DNA of 64,000 nt from Jatrophihabitans sp035642535 (lineage in GTDB: Bacteria; Actinomycetota; Actinomycetes; Mycobacteriales; Jatrophihabitantaceae), in contig DASQSE010000056.1 of the NCBI GenBank assembly GCA_035642535.1, positions 1 to 64,000 of the forward strand, in the 5' to 3' direction. Below the pieces are notes generated by a model. It saw nothing but the letters and a program-made list of their open reading frames with translations, searched no databases and was not told the DNA's origin. Each line of letters opens with the position of its first letter. Position 1 is the first letter of the stretch. Shown here one piece after another: positions 18,152 to 27,677 of the stretch. The position numbers and the translations under genes were made by a program.

Positions 18152-20311
18152 ATGCGGGTGCGCAGCGACATCACGCCGAGCTCGGGCAAGTTCGAGGTCG
18201 TCTCCGAATTCCAGCCGTCCGGCGACCAGCCGGCGGCCATCGACGACCTGGAGCGGCGGTTACGGACGGGGGAGCAGGACGTCGTGCTGCTCGGGGCCAC
18301 CGGCACCGGAAAGTCGGCGACCACGGCCTGGTTGATCGAGCGGCTGCAGCGCCCGACGCTCGTCATGGCGCCGAACAAGACTCTCGCGGCACAGCTGGCC
18401 AACGAGCTGCGCGAGATGCTGCCGCACAACGCCGTCGAGTACTTCGTCAGCTACTACGACTACTACCAGCCCGAGGCCTACGTCCCGCAGACGGACACCT
18501 ATATCGAGAAGGACAGCTCGATCAACGAAGAGGTCGAGCGGCTGCGGCATTCGGCGACGATGTCGCTGCTGACCCGCCGCGACGTCGTCGTCGTGGCGAC
18601 GGTGTCGTGCATCTACGGCCTGGGCACGCCGCAGGAGTACGTCGATCGGTCGCTGCGCCTGCGGATAGGGCAGGAGATCGAGCGCGAGGCGATGCTGCGC
18701 CGGCTCGTCGAGATCCAGTACACCCGCAACGACCTCTCGTTCACCCGGGGCACCTTCCGGGTGCGCGGCGACACCGTCGAGATCTTCCCGGTGTACGAGG
18801 AGCTGGCCATCCGGGCCGAGATGTTCGGCGACGAGATCGAGCGGCTCTACTACCTGCACCCGCTAACAGGAGAGGTGGTCCGTGAAGTAGACGAAGTGTT
18901 CGTCTTCCCGGCCACCCACTACGCCGCCGGTCCGGAGCGGATGGAGCGGGCCATCCGCGGCATCGAGAAGGAGCTTGAGGAGCGGCTCGCCGAGCTCGAA
19001 GGCCAGCACAAGCTGCTCGAAGCCCAGCGGCTGCGAATGCGCACGACGTATGACATCGAGATGATGCGCCAGGTCGGTTTCTGCTCGGGCATCGAGAACT
19101 ACTCGCTGCACATCGACGGCCGCGAGCCGGGCAGCGCACCCAACTGCCTGCTCGACTACTTCCCGGACGATTTCCTGCTCGTCATCGACGAATCGCACGT
19201 CACGGTGCCGCAGACGGGTGGCATGTACGAGGGCGACATGTCGCGCAAGCGCACGCTGGTCGAGCACGGGTTCCGGCTGCCCTCCGCGTGCGACAACCGG
19301 CCGGTCAAGTTCGAGGAGTTCGTCGATCGCATCGGGCAGACGGTCTATCTGTCCGCGACGCCCGGTCCGTACGAGATGGGGCGCACGCACGGTGAGTTCG
19401 TCGAGCAGGTCATCCGGCCGACGGGCCTGGTCGATCCGGAGATCGTCGTCAAGCCGACGAAGGGCCAGATCGACGACCTCGTCCACGAGATCAGCGAGCG
19501 CGCAGCCCGCGACGAGCGGGTGCTCGTCACCACGCTGACGAAGAAGATGGCCGAAGACCTCACGGACTACCTGCTCGAGCAGGGCGTGCGGGTGCGCTAT
19601 CTCCACTCCGAGGTCGACACGCTGCGCCGGATCGAACTGCTGCGCGAGCTGCGCTCCGGCGAGTTCGACGTGTTGGTCGGCATCAACCTGCTCCGGGAAG
19701 GGCTGGATCTCCCCGAGGTGTCGCTGGTGTCGATCCTCGACGCCGACAAGGAGGGGTTCCTGCGCTCCGGCACGTCGCTCATCCAGACGATCGGGCGGGC
19801 GGCGCGCAACGTGTCCGGCCAGGTGCACATGTATGCGGACACGGTCACGCCCTCGATGCGGAACGCGATCGACGAGACCAACCGGCGCCGCGAGAAGCAG
19901 GTCGCCTACAACCGCGCGCATGGGCTCGATCCGCAGCCACTGCGCAAGCGCATCGCGGACATCACCGACCGCATCGCGCGCGAAGCCGCGGATACCGACG
20001 AGCTGTTCGGCGGTGTGCCGGTAGGTGGCTCCGGGCGTTCGCAGTCGCGCGGCAAGTCCGCGGTGCCCGGCAAGGGGAGTCGCGGCGGTCGCTCCGGTGG
20101 CGTCGTCGGGGTCGGCGCGCACGCCGGCGGGGGACTGGATCTCGCGGAGATGCCGCGCGCCGAGCTGGCCGACCTCATCCAGCAGCTCAACGACCAGATG
20201 CTGCATGCCGCGCGTGAGCTCCAGTTCGAGGTCGCGGCCCGGCTGCGCGACGAGATCGGCGAGCTGAAGAAGGAGTTGCGCGGCATGGACGCAGCCGGAG
20301 TCGGCCGATGA
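18152..20311 (+). CDS. uvrB: Excinuclease ABC subunit B
   Basis: 719 residues from the ATG at 18152 (MRVRSDITPSSGKFEVVSEF). UvrB verifies bulky DNA lesions and forms the incision complex with UvrC. The helicase motifs are intact: LLGATGTGKSATTAWLIE (Walker A), the beta-hairpin YYDYYQPEAYVPQTDTYIEK, LLVIDESHVT (Walker B), LSATPGPYE, VGINLLREGLDLPEVSLV and IQTIGRAARN. A Gly/Ser-rich linker of about 45 residues separates the helicase part from the C-terminal UVR domain (MLHAARELQFEVAARLRDEI). The last four bases overlap the next gene. Confidence 0.98.
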   Translation: MRVRSDITPSSGKFEVVSEFQPSGDQPAAIDDLERRLRTGEQDVVLLGATGTGKSATTAWLIERLQRPTLVMAPNKTLAAQLANELREMLPHNAVEYFVSYYDYYQPEAYVPQTDTYIEKDSSINEEVERLRHSATMSLLTRRDVVVVATVSCIYGLGTPQEYVDRSLRLRIGQEIEREAMLRRLVEIQYTRNDLSFTRGTFRVRGDTVEIFPVYEELAIRAEMFGDEIERLYYLHPLTGEVVREVDEVFVFPATHYAAGPERMERAIRGIEKELEERLAELEGQHKLLEAQRLRMRTTYDIEMMRQVGFCSGIENYSLHIDGREPGSAPNCLLDYFPDDFLLVIDESHVTVPQTGGMYEGDMSRKRTLVEHGFRLPSACDNRPVKFEEFVDRIGQTVYLSATPGPYEMGRTHGEFVEQVIRPTGLVDPEIVVKPTKGQIDDLVHEISERAARDERVLVTTLTKKMAEDLTDYLLEQGVRVRYLHSEVDTLRRIELLRELRSGEFDVLVGINLLREGLDLPEVSLVSILDADKEGFLRSGTSLIQTIGRAARNVSGQVHMYADTVTPSMRNAIDETNRRREKQVAYNRAHGLDPQPLRKRIADITDRIAREAADTDELFGGVPVGGSGRSQSRGKSAVPGKGSRGGRSGGVVGVGAHAGGGLDLAEMPRAELADLIQQLNDQMLHAARELQFEVAARLRDEIGELKKELRGMDAAGVGR

Positions 20312-20859
20312 CGGCACAACTAGACGTCCTCACCGCGGGCTACGCCGGTGATCGGGTCGCGAGCACCGTGACGCTGCTCCGCGACGGCGACGCCACGATC
20401 GTCGTCGACCCCGGCATGGTGGCCAGCCGCAGCGCGATCCTCGACCCGCTCGCGGCGCTCGGCGTGCAGGTCGGCGAGGTCACCGACGTGGTCTTCAGTC
20501 ACCACCATCCGGATCACACGCTCAACGCGGCCCTGTTCCCCAACGCGCGGTTCCACGACTTCTGGGCCATCTACCAGGACGACCGCTGGGACGACCGGGA
20601 TGCCGACGGCTACCAGCTCAGCCCGGCGGTGCGCTTCATGGCCACGCCGGGGCACACCGCGGAGGACATCTCGACGCTCGCCGACACCGACCGCGGCCTG
20701 GTCGTGCTCACCCATTTGTGGTGGCACGCCGACGGTCCACCGGACGACCCGCGCGCCGAGGATCTCGAGCTCCTGCACGCCAACCGGGCCAAGGTGCTGG
20801 CCGAGCAGCCGGCGCTGATCATCCCGGGCCACGGCGCGCCGTTCGCGCCGCGCACCTAG
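20308..20859 (+). CDS. Metallo-beta-lactamase-fold hydrolase
   Basis: 183 residues. The ATG at 20308 overlaps the uvrB stop (ATGA), so it is translated with UvrB. The zinc motif is FSHHHPDHTLN, with further ligands in MATPGHTAEDIS and a late IPGHGAPF. The size and the short C-terminus resemble MBLAC1-type proteins more than glyoxalase II. The substrate is unknown. Coupling to uvrB hints at a role in nucleotide or repair chemistry, but that is context only. Confidence 0.85.
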   Translation: MTAQLDVLTAGYAGDRVASTVTLLRDGDATIVVDPGMVASRSAILDPLAALGVQVGEVTDVVFSHHHPDHTLNAALFPNARFHDFWAIYQDDRWDDRDADGYQLSPAVRFMATPGHTAEDISTLADTDRGLVVLTHLWWHADGPPDDPRAEDLELLHANRAKVLAEQPALIIPGHGAPFAPRT

Positions 20860-20862
20860 GAA

Positions 20863-20906
20863 GTGTCTCCCGGTCCCGCTCGTCGCGCGCGGGAGCCGGG
20901 AGACAC
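20863..20906 (+). terminator. Long GC hairpin, probable transcription terminator
   Basis: GTGTCTCCCGG and TCCCGC on the left pair with GCGGGA and CCGGGAGACAC on the right. This gives a 17-bp stem with one bulged G at 20895 and a 9-base loop. It begins 3 bases after the stop of the MBL gene. No T-run follows, as is usual in high-GC actinobacteria, so termination is inferred from position and stem strength. Confidence 0.6.
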
Positions 20907-21249
20907 GTCCTAGCCCTGCAACTACGGGGGCGCGGCCCGAAGGACCGAATTCTCTCCGAACTTCCGTCCTGACCCGAATGCTGTCGCTCGGCCGGGTCCT
21001 CGCCGGACCTTCGCCTCTCTCTCCGCACGGCCGCACCGGGCAGTCTTGGACTCGGGCGGCAGGACGTACCGTTGCAGTCTCGCCGACACGGTGACCCGGC
21101 TCAGTGCGTCCGACGACCGCCCACGATCGGCTTCGGCACGGGCGCTGACACAGGCTCGTGCCGCAGCCGTTTTCTGCGCCGCCGAGCGCTGCGTGTAGCC
21201 ACCGACCGGACTGCCGGTGTGGAATGAGGCGGTGGACGGAGCACGAGTG
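20907..21249. other. Intergenic region upstream of hutU, no gene seen
   Basis: About 340 bases between the hairpin and hutU. The open frames here (for example leftward 20922-21326) have Arg/Ala/Ser-rich shadow composition and no ribosome site. The region should hold the promoter of the histidine utilisation operon. I could not identify an operator with confidence. Confidence 0.5.
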
Positions 21250-22890
21250 GTGACGGCGCCGCGCGGCACGAGCCTGAGTGCGCGGTCGTGGCAGACCGAG
21301 GCGCCGCTGCGCATGCTGATGAACAACCTTGATCCGGAGAACGCCGAGCGTCCGGACGATCTCGTCGTCTACGGCGGCACCGGGCGGGCCGCCCGCAGTT
21401 GGCCGGCGTTCGACGCACTCGTCCGGACCCTCACCACCCTCGAACAGGACGAGACGATGCTCGTCCAGTCGGGCAAGCCGGTGGGCGTCCTGCGCACGCA
21501 CGAGTGGGCGCCCCGGGTGCTGATCGCCAATTCGAACCTCGTCCCGGACTGGGCGAGCTGGGCGGAGTTCCGCCGGCTGGAGCAGCTCGGCCTGACGATG
21601 TACGGGCAGATGACGGCCGGCTCGTGGATCTACATCGGTACCCAGGGCATCTTGCAGGGCACGTACGAGACGTTCGGTGCCGTGGCCGCGAAGCGGTTCG
21701 GCGGATCGCTCGCCGGCACGATCACGCTCACCGCCGGCCTCGGCGGGATGGGTGGCGCACAGCCGCTCGCCGTCACGATGAACGGCGGCGTCGCGATCTG
21801 CGTCGATTGCGACCCGTCGCGCATCCAACGCCGGCTCGACCACGGCTTCCTCGACGTACAGGCCGAGTCAGCGGACGAGGCGCTGCGGCTCGCGACCGAG
21901 GCGCGCGATGCCCGCCGGCCGCTCTCGATCGGGCTGCTCGGCAACGCGGCGTCGCTGGTCCCGCAGTTCGTCGCGAAGGACGCGCCGATCGACATCGTCA
22001 CCGACCAGACCTCCGCCCACGATCCACTGATGTACCTGCCGATCGGGGTCACGTTCGAGGAGTGGCACGATTACGCGGCGCGCAAGCCCGAGGAGTTCAC
22101 CGGCCGCGCGCTGGCCTCGATGGCGCGGCACGTCGAGGCGATGGTGAAGTTCCAGGCCAAGGGCGCCGAGGTGTTCGACTACGGCAACTCGATCCGCGCC
22201 GGTGCCAAGGAAGCGGGCTTCACCCGAGCCTTCGACTTCCCGGGCTTTGTCCCGGCGTACATCCGGCCGCTGTTCTGCGAGGGCAAGGGCCCGTTCCGCT
22301 GGGCGGCGCTGTCCGGCGACGCGAAGGACATCGCGCGCACCGACCAAGCCGTCATCGAGCTGTTCCCGGAGAACGAGCACCTCATGCGCTGGATCCGGAT
22401 GGCGCAGGAGAAGGTGCACTTCCAAGGGTTGCCCGCCCGCATCTGCTGGCTCGGGTACGGCGAGCGCGACAAAGCAGGCGTCGCGTTCAACGACCTCGTC
22501 GCATGTGGCGAGATCACCGCGCCGATCGTGATCGGCCGCGATCATCTCGACTGCGGATCGGTGGCCTCGCCCTATCGCGAGACCGAAGCCATGGCCGACG
22601 GCTCGGACGCCATCGCGGACTGGCCGTTGCTCAACGCGATGGTCAACGTCGCGAGCGGCGCGTCGTGGGTCTCGATCCATCACGGGGGTGGCGTCGGCAT
22701 CGGGCGCTCGATCCACGCCGGGCAGGTGTGCGTCGCGGACGGCACGCCGCTCGCCGCGCAGAAGATCGAGCGGGTGCTGACCAACGATCCGGGGACGGGC
22801 GTGATGCGGCACGTCGACGCCGGCTACGAGCAGGCCGAGCAGGTCGCCGCAGAGCGTGGCGTCCGCATTCCGATGGCTGCAGACCGTTGA
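21250..22890 (+). CDS. hutU: Urocanate hydratase
   Basis: 546 residues from the GTG at 21250 (then TAPRGTSLSARSW), with GGAG 8 bases upstream. A GTG one codon earlier is also possible. HutU converts urocanate to imidazolonepropionate using tightly bound NAD. Family landmarks are MLMNNLDPENAERPDDLV near the start, YGGTGRAAR, VQSGKPVGVLRTHEWAPRV, TLTAGLGGMGGAQPLAV (NAD site), and DHLDCGSVASPYRET with the conserved Cys region. It is the first gene of a four-gene coupled operon. No histidine ammonia-lyase (hutH) is in the window. Confidence 0.97.
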   Translation: MTAPRGTSLSARSWQTEAPLRMLMNNLDPENAERPDDLVVYGGTGRAARSWPAFDALVRTLTTLEQDETMLVQSGKPVGVLRTHEWAPRVLIANSNLVPDWASWAEFRRLEQLGLTMYGQMTAGSWIYIGTQGILQGTYETFGAVAAKRFGGSLAGTITLTAGLGGMGGAQPLAVTMNGGVAICVDCDPSRIQRRLDHGFLDVQAESADEALRLATEARDARRPLSIGLLGNAASLVPQFVAKDAPIDIVTDQTSAHDPLMYLPIGVTFEEWHDYAARKPEEFTGRALASMARHVEAMVKFQAKGAEVFDYGNSIRAGAKEAGFTRAFDFPGFVPAYIRPLFCEGKGPFRWAALSGDAKDIARTDQAVIELFPENEHLMRWIRMAQEKVHFQGLPARICWLGYGERDKAGVAFNDLVACGEITAPIVIGRDHLDCGSVASPYRETEAMADGSDAIADWPLLNAMVNVASGASWVSIHHGGGVGIGRSIHAGQVCVADGTPLAAQKIERVLTNDPGTGVMRHVDAGYEQAEQVAAERGVRIPMAADR

Positions 22891-24119
22891 CGGGTCCGTC
22901 GCCACGTCAATGGGCCGCCGCACCGGTCGCCTCAGCGGCCACTTCGTTCGACCGGATGTGGAGCGCGCTCGAGCCGATCGGCCGCGACCGGCGCACCGGC
23001 GGGTACCGCCGCTTCGCCTGGACGCGCGAGGACGCGACGCTGCGCGAGTGGTTCGCCGGTGAGGCGGCCGCCCGCCGATTGACGCTGTCGGTCGATCGGG
23101 CGGGCAACCAGTGGGCGTGGCACGGCGATCCGGACGAGCTGCCGGGCGTGGTCGTCGGCTCGCATCTCGACTCCGTGCCCGACGGCGGCGCGTTCGACGG
23201 ACCCCTGGGCGTGGTGTCCGCCTTCGCCGCGCTCGACGACCTGCGGGAGCGGGGGTTCACGCCGAACCGTCCCGTCGGCGTCGTGAACTTCTGCGACGAG
23301 GAGGGCGCTCGGTTCGGGGTGGCCTGCGCGGGATCCCGGTTGCTCACCGGTGCGCTCAGCGGCGATCGGGCGCGCGGCCTCACCGACACCGACGGCGTGA
23401 CCATGGCCGAAGCGTTCCGGCAGGCCGGCCACGATCCCGCCTGGCTCGGCGCCGACAACGCCACGCTGCGTCGCGTGGCCGCGTTCGTCGAGTTGCACGT
23501 CGAGCAGGGTTATCACCTGGCGCGCGTCAGACGGTCGATCGGAGTGGCAAGTGCGATCCGCCCGCACGGCCGGTGGCGAATCGAGCTGCCCGGCGAGGCG
23601 AACCACGCCGGGACGACGGCGATCGCCGATCGGCAGGATGCGATGCTCGCCGCCGCGCAGATCGTGCTGGCGGCGCGCGCGGCTGCGGAGCGGCACGACG
23701 CCCTCACCACCTGCGGCAAGCTGCACGTCGCGCCGAACGGCATCAACGCCATCCCGTCGCACGTGGCGGTGTGGCTGGACGTCCGGGCACCGACGGCGAC
23801 GCAGGTCCGCGCGGCGGTGACGGACGTCGGCGCGGTCGCCCTCGCGCTCGGCGGCACGCTCGAGGAGGAGTCGTGGAGCGACACGACGACCTTTCCCGAG
23901 GCGCCCGGCATCGCCGAGTTGCTGGAGGACGCTCCCGTCCTCGACACCGGCGCCGGGCACGACGCGGGCATCCTCGCCGGCGCCGGGGTGCCGGCGGCGA
24001 TGCTGTTCGTCCGCAACCCCACCGGCGTATCACACGCGCCGGCCGAATTCGCCGAGCACGCCGACTGCATCGCCGGTGTCGATTCGCTCGCCAGGGTGAT
24101 CGAAGAGCTCGCCAGGTGA
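22887..24119 (+). CDS. M20-family amidohydrolase (annotated type: allantoate amidohydrolase/hydantoinase-carbamoylase), in the hut operon
   Basis: 410 residues if the TTG overlapping the hutU stop (TTGA) is used. No ATG or GTG lies before the conserved FDRMWSALEPIGRD. This is a metal-dependent M20 hydrolase: GSHLDSVPDGGAFDG and NFCDEEGARFG hold metal ligands, VELHVEQGYHL follows, and GEANHAGTTAIADRQDAM with PNGINAIPSHV marks the dimerisation/bridging domain of carbamoyl-amino-acid hydrolases. Sitting between hutU and hutF, it most likely removes the N-formyl group from the HutF product, replacing HutG. That role is inferred from position, and no hutG is present in the operon. Confidence 0.85.
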   Translation: MTGPSPRQWAAAPVASAATSFDRMWSALEPIGRDRRTGGYRRFAWTREDATLREWFAGEAAARRLTLSVDRAGNQWAWHGDPDELPGVVVGSHLDSVPDGGAFDGPLGVVSAFAALDDLRERGFTPNRPVGVVNFCDEEGARFGVACAGSRLLTGALSGDRARGLTDTDGVTMAEAFRQAGHDPAWLGADNATLRRVAAFVELHVEQGYHLARVRRSIGVASAIRPHGRWRIELPGEANHAGTTAIADRQDAMLAAAQIVLAARAAAERHDALTTCGKLHVAPNGINAIPSHVAVWLDVRAPTATQVRAAVTDVGAVALALGGTLEEESWSDTTTFPEAPGIAELLEDAPVLDTGAGHDAGILAGAGVPAAMLFVRNPTGVSHAPAEFAEHADCIAGVDSLARVIEELAR

Positions 24120-25432
24120 ACGAGTCATGGTTCGCCGACCATGCGCTGCTACCGGGCGGGCCGGCGCGCAATGTGCGATTCGACGTGGCGAACGGGCGGT
24201 TCGTGTCCGTGGCACCCGATGCGACGGCGGAGGGCGCGATGCGGCTGCCAGGCGTGGTGCTGCCCGGCTTTGCGAACTGCCACAGCCACGCCTTTCACCG
24301 CGCTCTGCGCGGCCGCACGCACGCCGACGGCGGCACGTTCTGGACGTGGCGTCGGCGGATGTACGAGCTCGCCGCGCGGCTCGACCCGGACCGCTACCTC
24401 GCGCTGGCCCGCGCGATCTACGCCGAGCTGGCGCTGAGCGGCGTGACGGCCGTCGGGGAGTTCCACTATCTGCACCACGCACCGGACGGCCGGGCGTACG
24501 CAGACCCGAACGTCATGGCCGAGGCGCTGCGCCAGGCCGCGGCCGATGCGGGGATCCGGCTGACCGTGCTCGACACGTGCTACCTGACCGGCGGCCTCGA
24601 CGCGGACGGCCACCGTCCGCTCGACGTCGTACAGCGACGGTTCTCCGACGGCGACGCGGCCGGCTGGGCAGACCGGGTCGCGGCGCTGCGCGAAGACGCC
24701 AACACCCGGGTCGGCACCGCGATCCACTCCGTTCGCGCCGTCCCGCGCGCGGCGTTCGACACCGTTCGGCACGTCGCGCCGGCCCGGCCGCTGCACGTGC
24801 ATGTATCCGAGCAGGTGGCGGAGAACGAGGCGTGCCGCGCGCACTACGGTGTGACGCCGACTGCGCTGCTGGACAACTCCGGCATTCTCACGCCGGCCAC
24901 GACTGCAGTACATGCCACGCACCTGACGGGCGACGACGTGCAGCGGCTCACCACCTCTCACGCAACCGTGTGCGTGTGCCCGACGACGGAGCAGGACCTT
25001 GCCGACGGCATCGGCCCGGCCGGTCAGCTGGCGGAGGCAGGCGTCCCGCTCTCGGTGGGCTCCGACCAGCACGCGGTCGTCGACCTGTTCGCGGAAACGC
25101 GCGCCGTCGAAATGCACGAGCGGCTCGCCTCGCACCGGCGCGGTCGGTTCGGGCCGGCCGAACTGCTCGACATGCTCACCCGGCACGACCGCATCGGCTG
25201 GCCGGACGCGGGGCAACTCGCCACCGGCCGGCGTGCGGATCTCGTCGCCGTCCGGCTCGACTCGGTACGTACCGCGGGCTGCGAACCGGGCCAGGTGTTG
25301 TTCGCCGCGAGCGCCGTCGACGTCGACACGGTGATCGTCGACGGGCACGCCGTCGTGCGGGACGGCAAGCACGAACTCGGCGACATCGGCGCCCTGCTGG
25401 CGACGGCGATCGAAGACGCATGGCGACCCTGA
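24116..25432 (+). CDS. hutF: Formimidoylglutamate deiminase
   Basis: 438 residues from the GTG at 24116, which overlaps the previous stop (GTGA). HutF hydrolyses N-formimidoyl-glutamate to N-formylglutamate and ammonia. This is an amidohydrolase-superfamily barrel: FANCHSHAFHRALRGRTH carries the first metal histidines, HVHVSEQVAENEACRAHYG holds the family-typical SEQ with the third ligand, HATHLTGDD the fourth, and VGSDQHAVVDLF the metal-binding Asp. MYELAARLDPDRYLALAR matches HutF proteins. The next gene starts inside its last codons. Confidence 0.95.
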   Translation: MNESWFADHALLPGGPARNVRFDVANGRFVSVAPDATAEGAMRLPGVVLPGFANCHSHAFHRALRGRTHADGGTFWTWRRRMYELAARLDPDRYLALARAIYAELALSGVTAVGEFHYLHHAPDGRAYADPNVMAEALRQAAADAGIRLTVLDTCYLTGGLDADGHRPLDVVQRRFSDGDAAGWADRVAALREDANTRVGTAIHSVRAVPRAAFDTVRHVAPARPLHVHVSEQVAENEACRAHYGVTPTALLDNSGILTPATTAVHATHLTGDDVQRLTTSHATVCVCPTTEQDLADGIGPAGQLAEAGVPLSVGSDQHAVVDLFAETRAVEMHERLASHRRGRFGPAELLDMLTRHDRIGWPDAGQLATGRRADLVAVRLDSVRTAGCEPGQVLFAASAVDVDTVIVDGHAVVRDGKHELGDIGALLATAIEDAWRP

Positions 25433-26580
25433 TCACCGGGATCGGGGAGCTCGTCACCAACGACCCGGAACTCGGCATCGTCGAGAACGCAGCAGTGGTC
25501 GCGGATGCCGGCGCCGTCGCATGGGTCGGCACGGCGGGACAAGCCCCGGCGGCCGACGAGCGCGTCGACGTGGCCGGCCGCGCCGTGCTCCCGGGCTTCG
25601 TCGATTCGCACACCCATCTGGTGTTCGCCGGCGACCGGGCCGCCGAGTTCGCGGCGCGGATGGCGGGTGCGCCCTACGACGGCGGCGGCATCGCATCGAC
25701 CGTGGCTGCCACCCGAGCGGCGTCGGAGGACGAACTCCGCGCGCTCCTGCGCGCCCGGATCGCCGAACTGCGCACTCAGGGCACGACCACGGTCGAGATC
25801 AAGAGTGGTTACGGGCTGCGCCTCGACGACGAGGTGCACGCGCTGCGCCTGGCCGGCGAGGTGACGTCCGAGACGACCTACCTCGGCGCGCACGTCGTCC
25901 CGACCGGCGCGGTGCGCGACGAGTACCTCCGCCTCGTCGCCGGCCCGATGCTCGACGCCTGCGCGCCGCACGCGCGCTGGATCGACGTCTTCTGCGAGCC
26001 GGCCAGCCCGCATGCGTTCGACGCGGACGAGTCGCGTGCAGTGCTCGAAGCCGGACGGCTGCGCGGCCTCGGGCTGCGGGTACACGGCAACCAACTCTCG
26101 GCCGGCCCGGGTGTCCGGCTCGCGGTTGAGCTGGGTGCGGCGAGTGTCGATCACTGCACCTATCTGACCGAGCCGGACGTCGACGCGCTCGCGAGTGGCG
26201 ACACGGTGGCGACGCTGCTTCCCGGCGTCGAGTTCTCCACGCGCGGGCCGTACCCGGACGCGCGTCGGTTGCTCGACGCCGGCGTCACTGTCGCCCTCGC
26301 CACCGACTGCAACCCGGGGACGAGCTACACCTCGTCGATGCCGTTCGTCATCGCGCTCGCCGTCCGCGAACTGGGCATGACCGCGGACGAGGCGCTGTGG
26401 GCGGCCACCGTCGGCGGCGCCCGCGCGCTGCATCGTGCGGACGTCGGGCACCTCGCGCCGGGTGCGCGCGCCGAGCTGACCGTGCTCGACGCGCCCAGTC
26501 GGCTTCACCTGGCATACCGGCCCGGTGTCCCGATCGCGCGAGCGCTGGAACTCAATCCGTCGAGGCGAACGCAAGGGTGA
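25420..26580 (+). CDS. hutI: Imidazolonepropionase
   Basis: 386 residues from the ATG at 25420, overlapping the hutF end by 13 bases. HutI opens the imidazolone ring to give N-formimidoyl-glutamate, the HutF substrate. Metal ligands are visible in GFVDSHTHLVFAGDR, followed by TVEIKSGYGLRLDDE, GLRVHGNQLSAGPG, SVDHCTYL and the Asp in VALATDCNPGTSYTSSMP, a HutI hallmark. Its 3' end overlaps the convergent gene by 29 bases. Confidence 0.95.
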   Translation: MATLITGIGELVTNDPELGIVENAAVVADAGAVAWVGTAGQAPAADERVDVAGRAVLPGFVDSHTHLVFAGDRAAEFAARMAGAPYDGGGIASTVAATRAASEDELRALLRARIAELRTQGTTTVEIKSGYGLRLDDEVHALRLAGEVTSETTYLGAHVVPTGAVRDEYLRLVAGPMLDACAPHARWIDVFCEPASPHAFDADESRAVLEAGRLRGLGLRVHGNQLSAGPGVRLAVELGAASVDHCTYLTEPDVDALASGDTVATLLPGVEFSTRGPYPDARRLLDAGVTVALATDCNPGTSYTSSMPFVIALAVRELGMTADEALWAATVGGARALHRADVGHLAPGARAELTVLDAPSRLHLAYRPGVPIARALELNPSRRTQG

Positions 26581-27631
26581 CCTCGCGGCCGAGGAAGCGG
26601 CCGATGTCGCCGACTTCGGCGTCGACAGCGCGTCTCGTCCTGGCGTCGAGCTCGCCGAACGGCGTGACCGTGATCCGGCCCTTCGCGCGGTCGAGTGCCC
26701 ACATGGCGACGACCTGCCCGTCGACGAGGACGGTCGGGCGGATGATCCCGCCGTGGTAGATGTGCGGGTGCAGCGCCGGGTCGAGGAGCGCGGCCCGGTC
26801 GCGATAGCCGACGAGGTAGTTGTCGAACGCGGGCAGCAGCCGTACCCCGCGCAGCGGCTCGGCCTCGCCGAGCCGGAAGCCGGGCCGGCCGTCGACGTCG
26901 GCGTCCTGCAACTCGTCGCGGATCAAGTCGACCGCCGGCCCGGACGGCAGCCCCGACCACGCCGCGAAGTCGGCCGCGGTGGCCGGCGAGTACGCCGCGA
27001 AGTAGCGGCGCGCGAGCTCGGCGAGCGCATCGTCGCCCTTTGGCCCGGACGGCGCGTCCGGCAGCCAGTCGTCAATGAGCAGGAAGGTGCTGTGCCGGCC
27101 GCGATCGGGGCCGCGGCACACCAGCCCCGCCGTACTCGCGTAGACGAGCGCGTGGGTGTGCACCTGCGGATCCGGGCTGTCGAGGGTCAGGCCCTGCTCG
27201 GCCAGGCCGGCGCGGATCTCGTGCCTGTTGAGCGGCCCGTCGGCGAGCAGCTCGGGCAGCAGCTCGATGCAACGGTCGAGCACGTCGTCGGTGAGGCCGA
27301 GTTGCCGCCACCGGGTGCGGAACTTGCGGGCGACCACCGGGCCGATCACGCCCACCAGCCAGCGCAGATCGCGCGCGTCGACGAGATGGATCGTGCCGCG
27401 CATCAGCCACGTGCGCACGATCGTCCGGTCGACCTCGATCGCATGCCGGACGTCGGCATCGGTGATGCCTGCGGCGCGAGCCCGAATCCCGAGCCGGGAC
27501 GCCAGGTTGTCCTGCGCCTGGAGCGCCGTCGTCAGCGCGGTCGCGCCCACGGGCGAGGCGCCGGGCCGGTCGGCGAAGCCGTGCCGTGCGATGCGCTCGC
27601 GCAGCAGATTGCGCCGTCCTGAGCCCGTCAC
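26552..27631 (-). CDS. Winged-helix DNA-binding domain protein (AlkZ/HTH_42-like)
   Basis: 359 residues from the GTG at 27631 (then TGSGRRNLLRERIARHG). The open frame reaches 27685, but that part runs into the divergent gene. The sequence has the HTH_42 pattern: LQAQDNLASRLGIRARA, RTWLMRGTIHLVDARDL and then HEIRAGLAEQG. A Y-containing C-terminal region (PAFDNYLVGYRDR) and VDGQVVAMWAL follow. The family includes AlkZ/YcaQ glycosylases that unhook crosslinks, but the QxD/QxQ catalytic motif cannot be assigned with confidence here. DNA glycosylase or DNA-binding roles are both possible. Confidence 0.8.
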   Translation of the reverse strand: MTGSGRRNLLRERIARHGFADRPGASPVGATALTTALQAQDNLASRLGIRARAAGITDADVRHAIEVDRTIVRTWLMRGTIHLVDARDLRWLVGVIGPVVARKFRTRWRQLGLTDDVLDRCIELLPELLADGPLNRHEIRAGLAEQGLTLDSPDPQVHTHALVYASTAGLVCRGPDRGRHSTFLLIDDWLPDAPSGPKGDDALAELARRYFAAYSPATAADFAAWSGLPSGPAVDLIRDELQDADVDGRPGFRLGEAEPLRGVRLLPAFDNYLVGYRDRAALLDPALHPHIYHGGIIRPTVLVDGQVVAMWALDRAKGRITVTPFGELDARTRRAVDAEVGDIGRFLGREVTLAFASTD

Positions 27632-27677
27632 GAGAGCAAAGTCTGCCTCGCGACTCCGACATGCTTGGATCGGGTTG

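Noticed and set aside
20922..21326. Leftward frame before hutU as a possible gene
   Set aside because: It overlaps the hutU start on the opposite strand and has Arg/Ser/Ala shadow composition with no recognisable domain.
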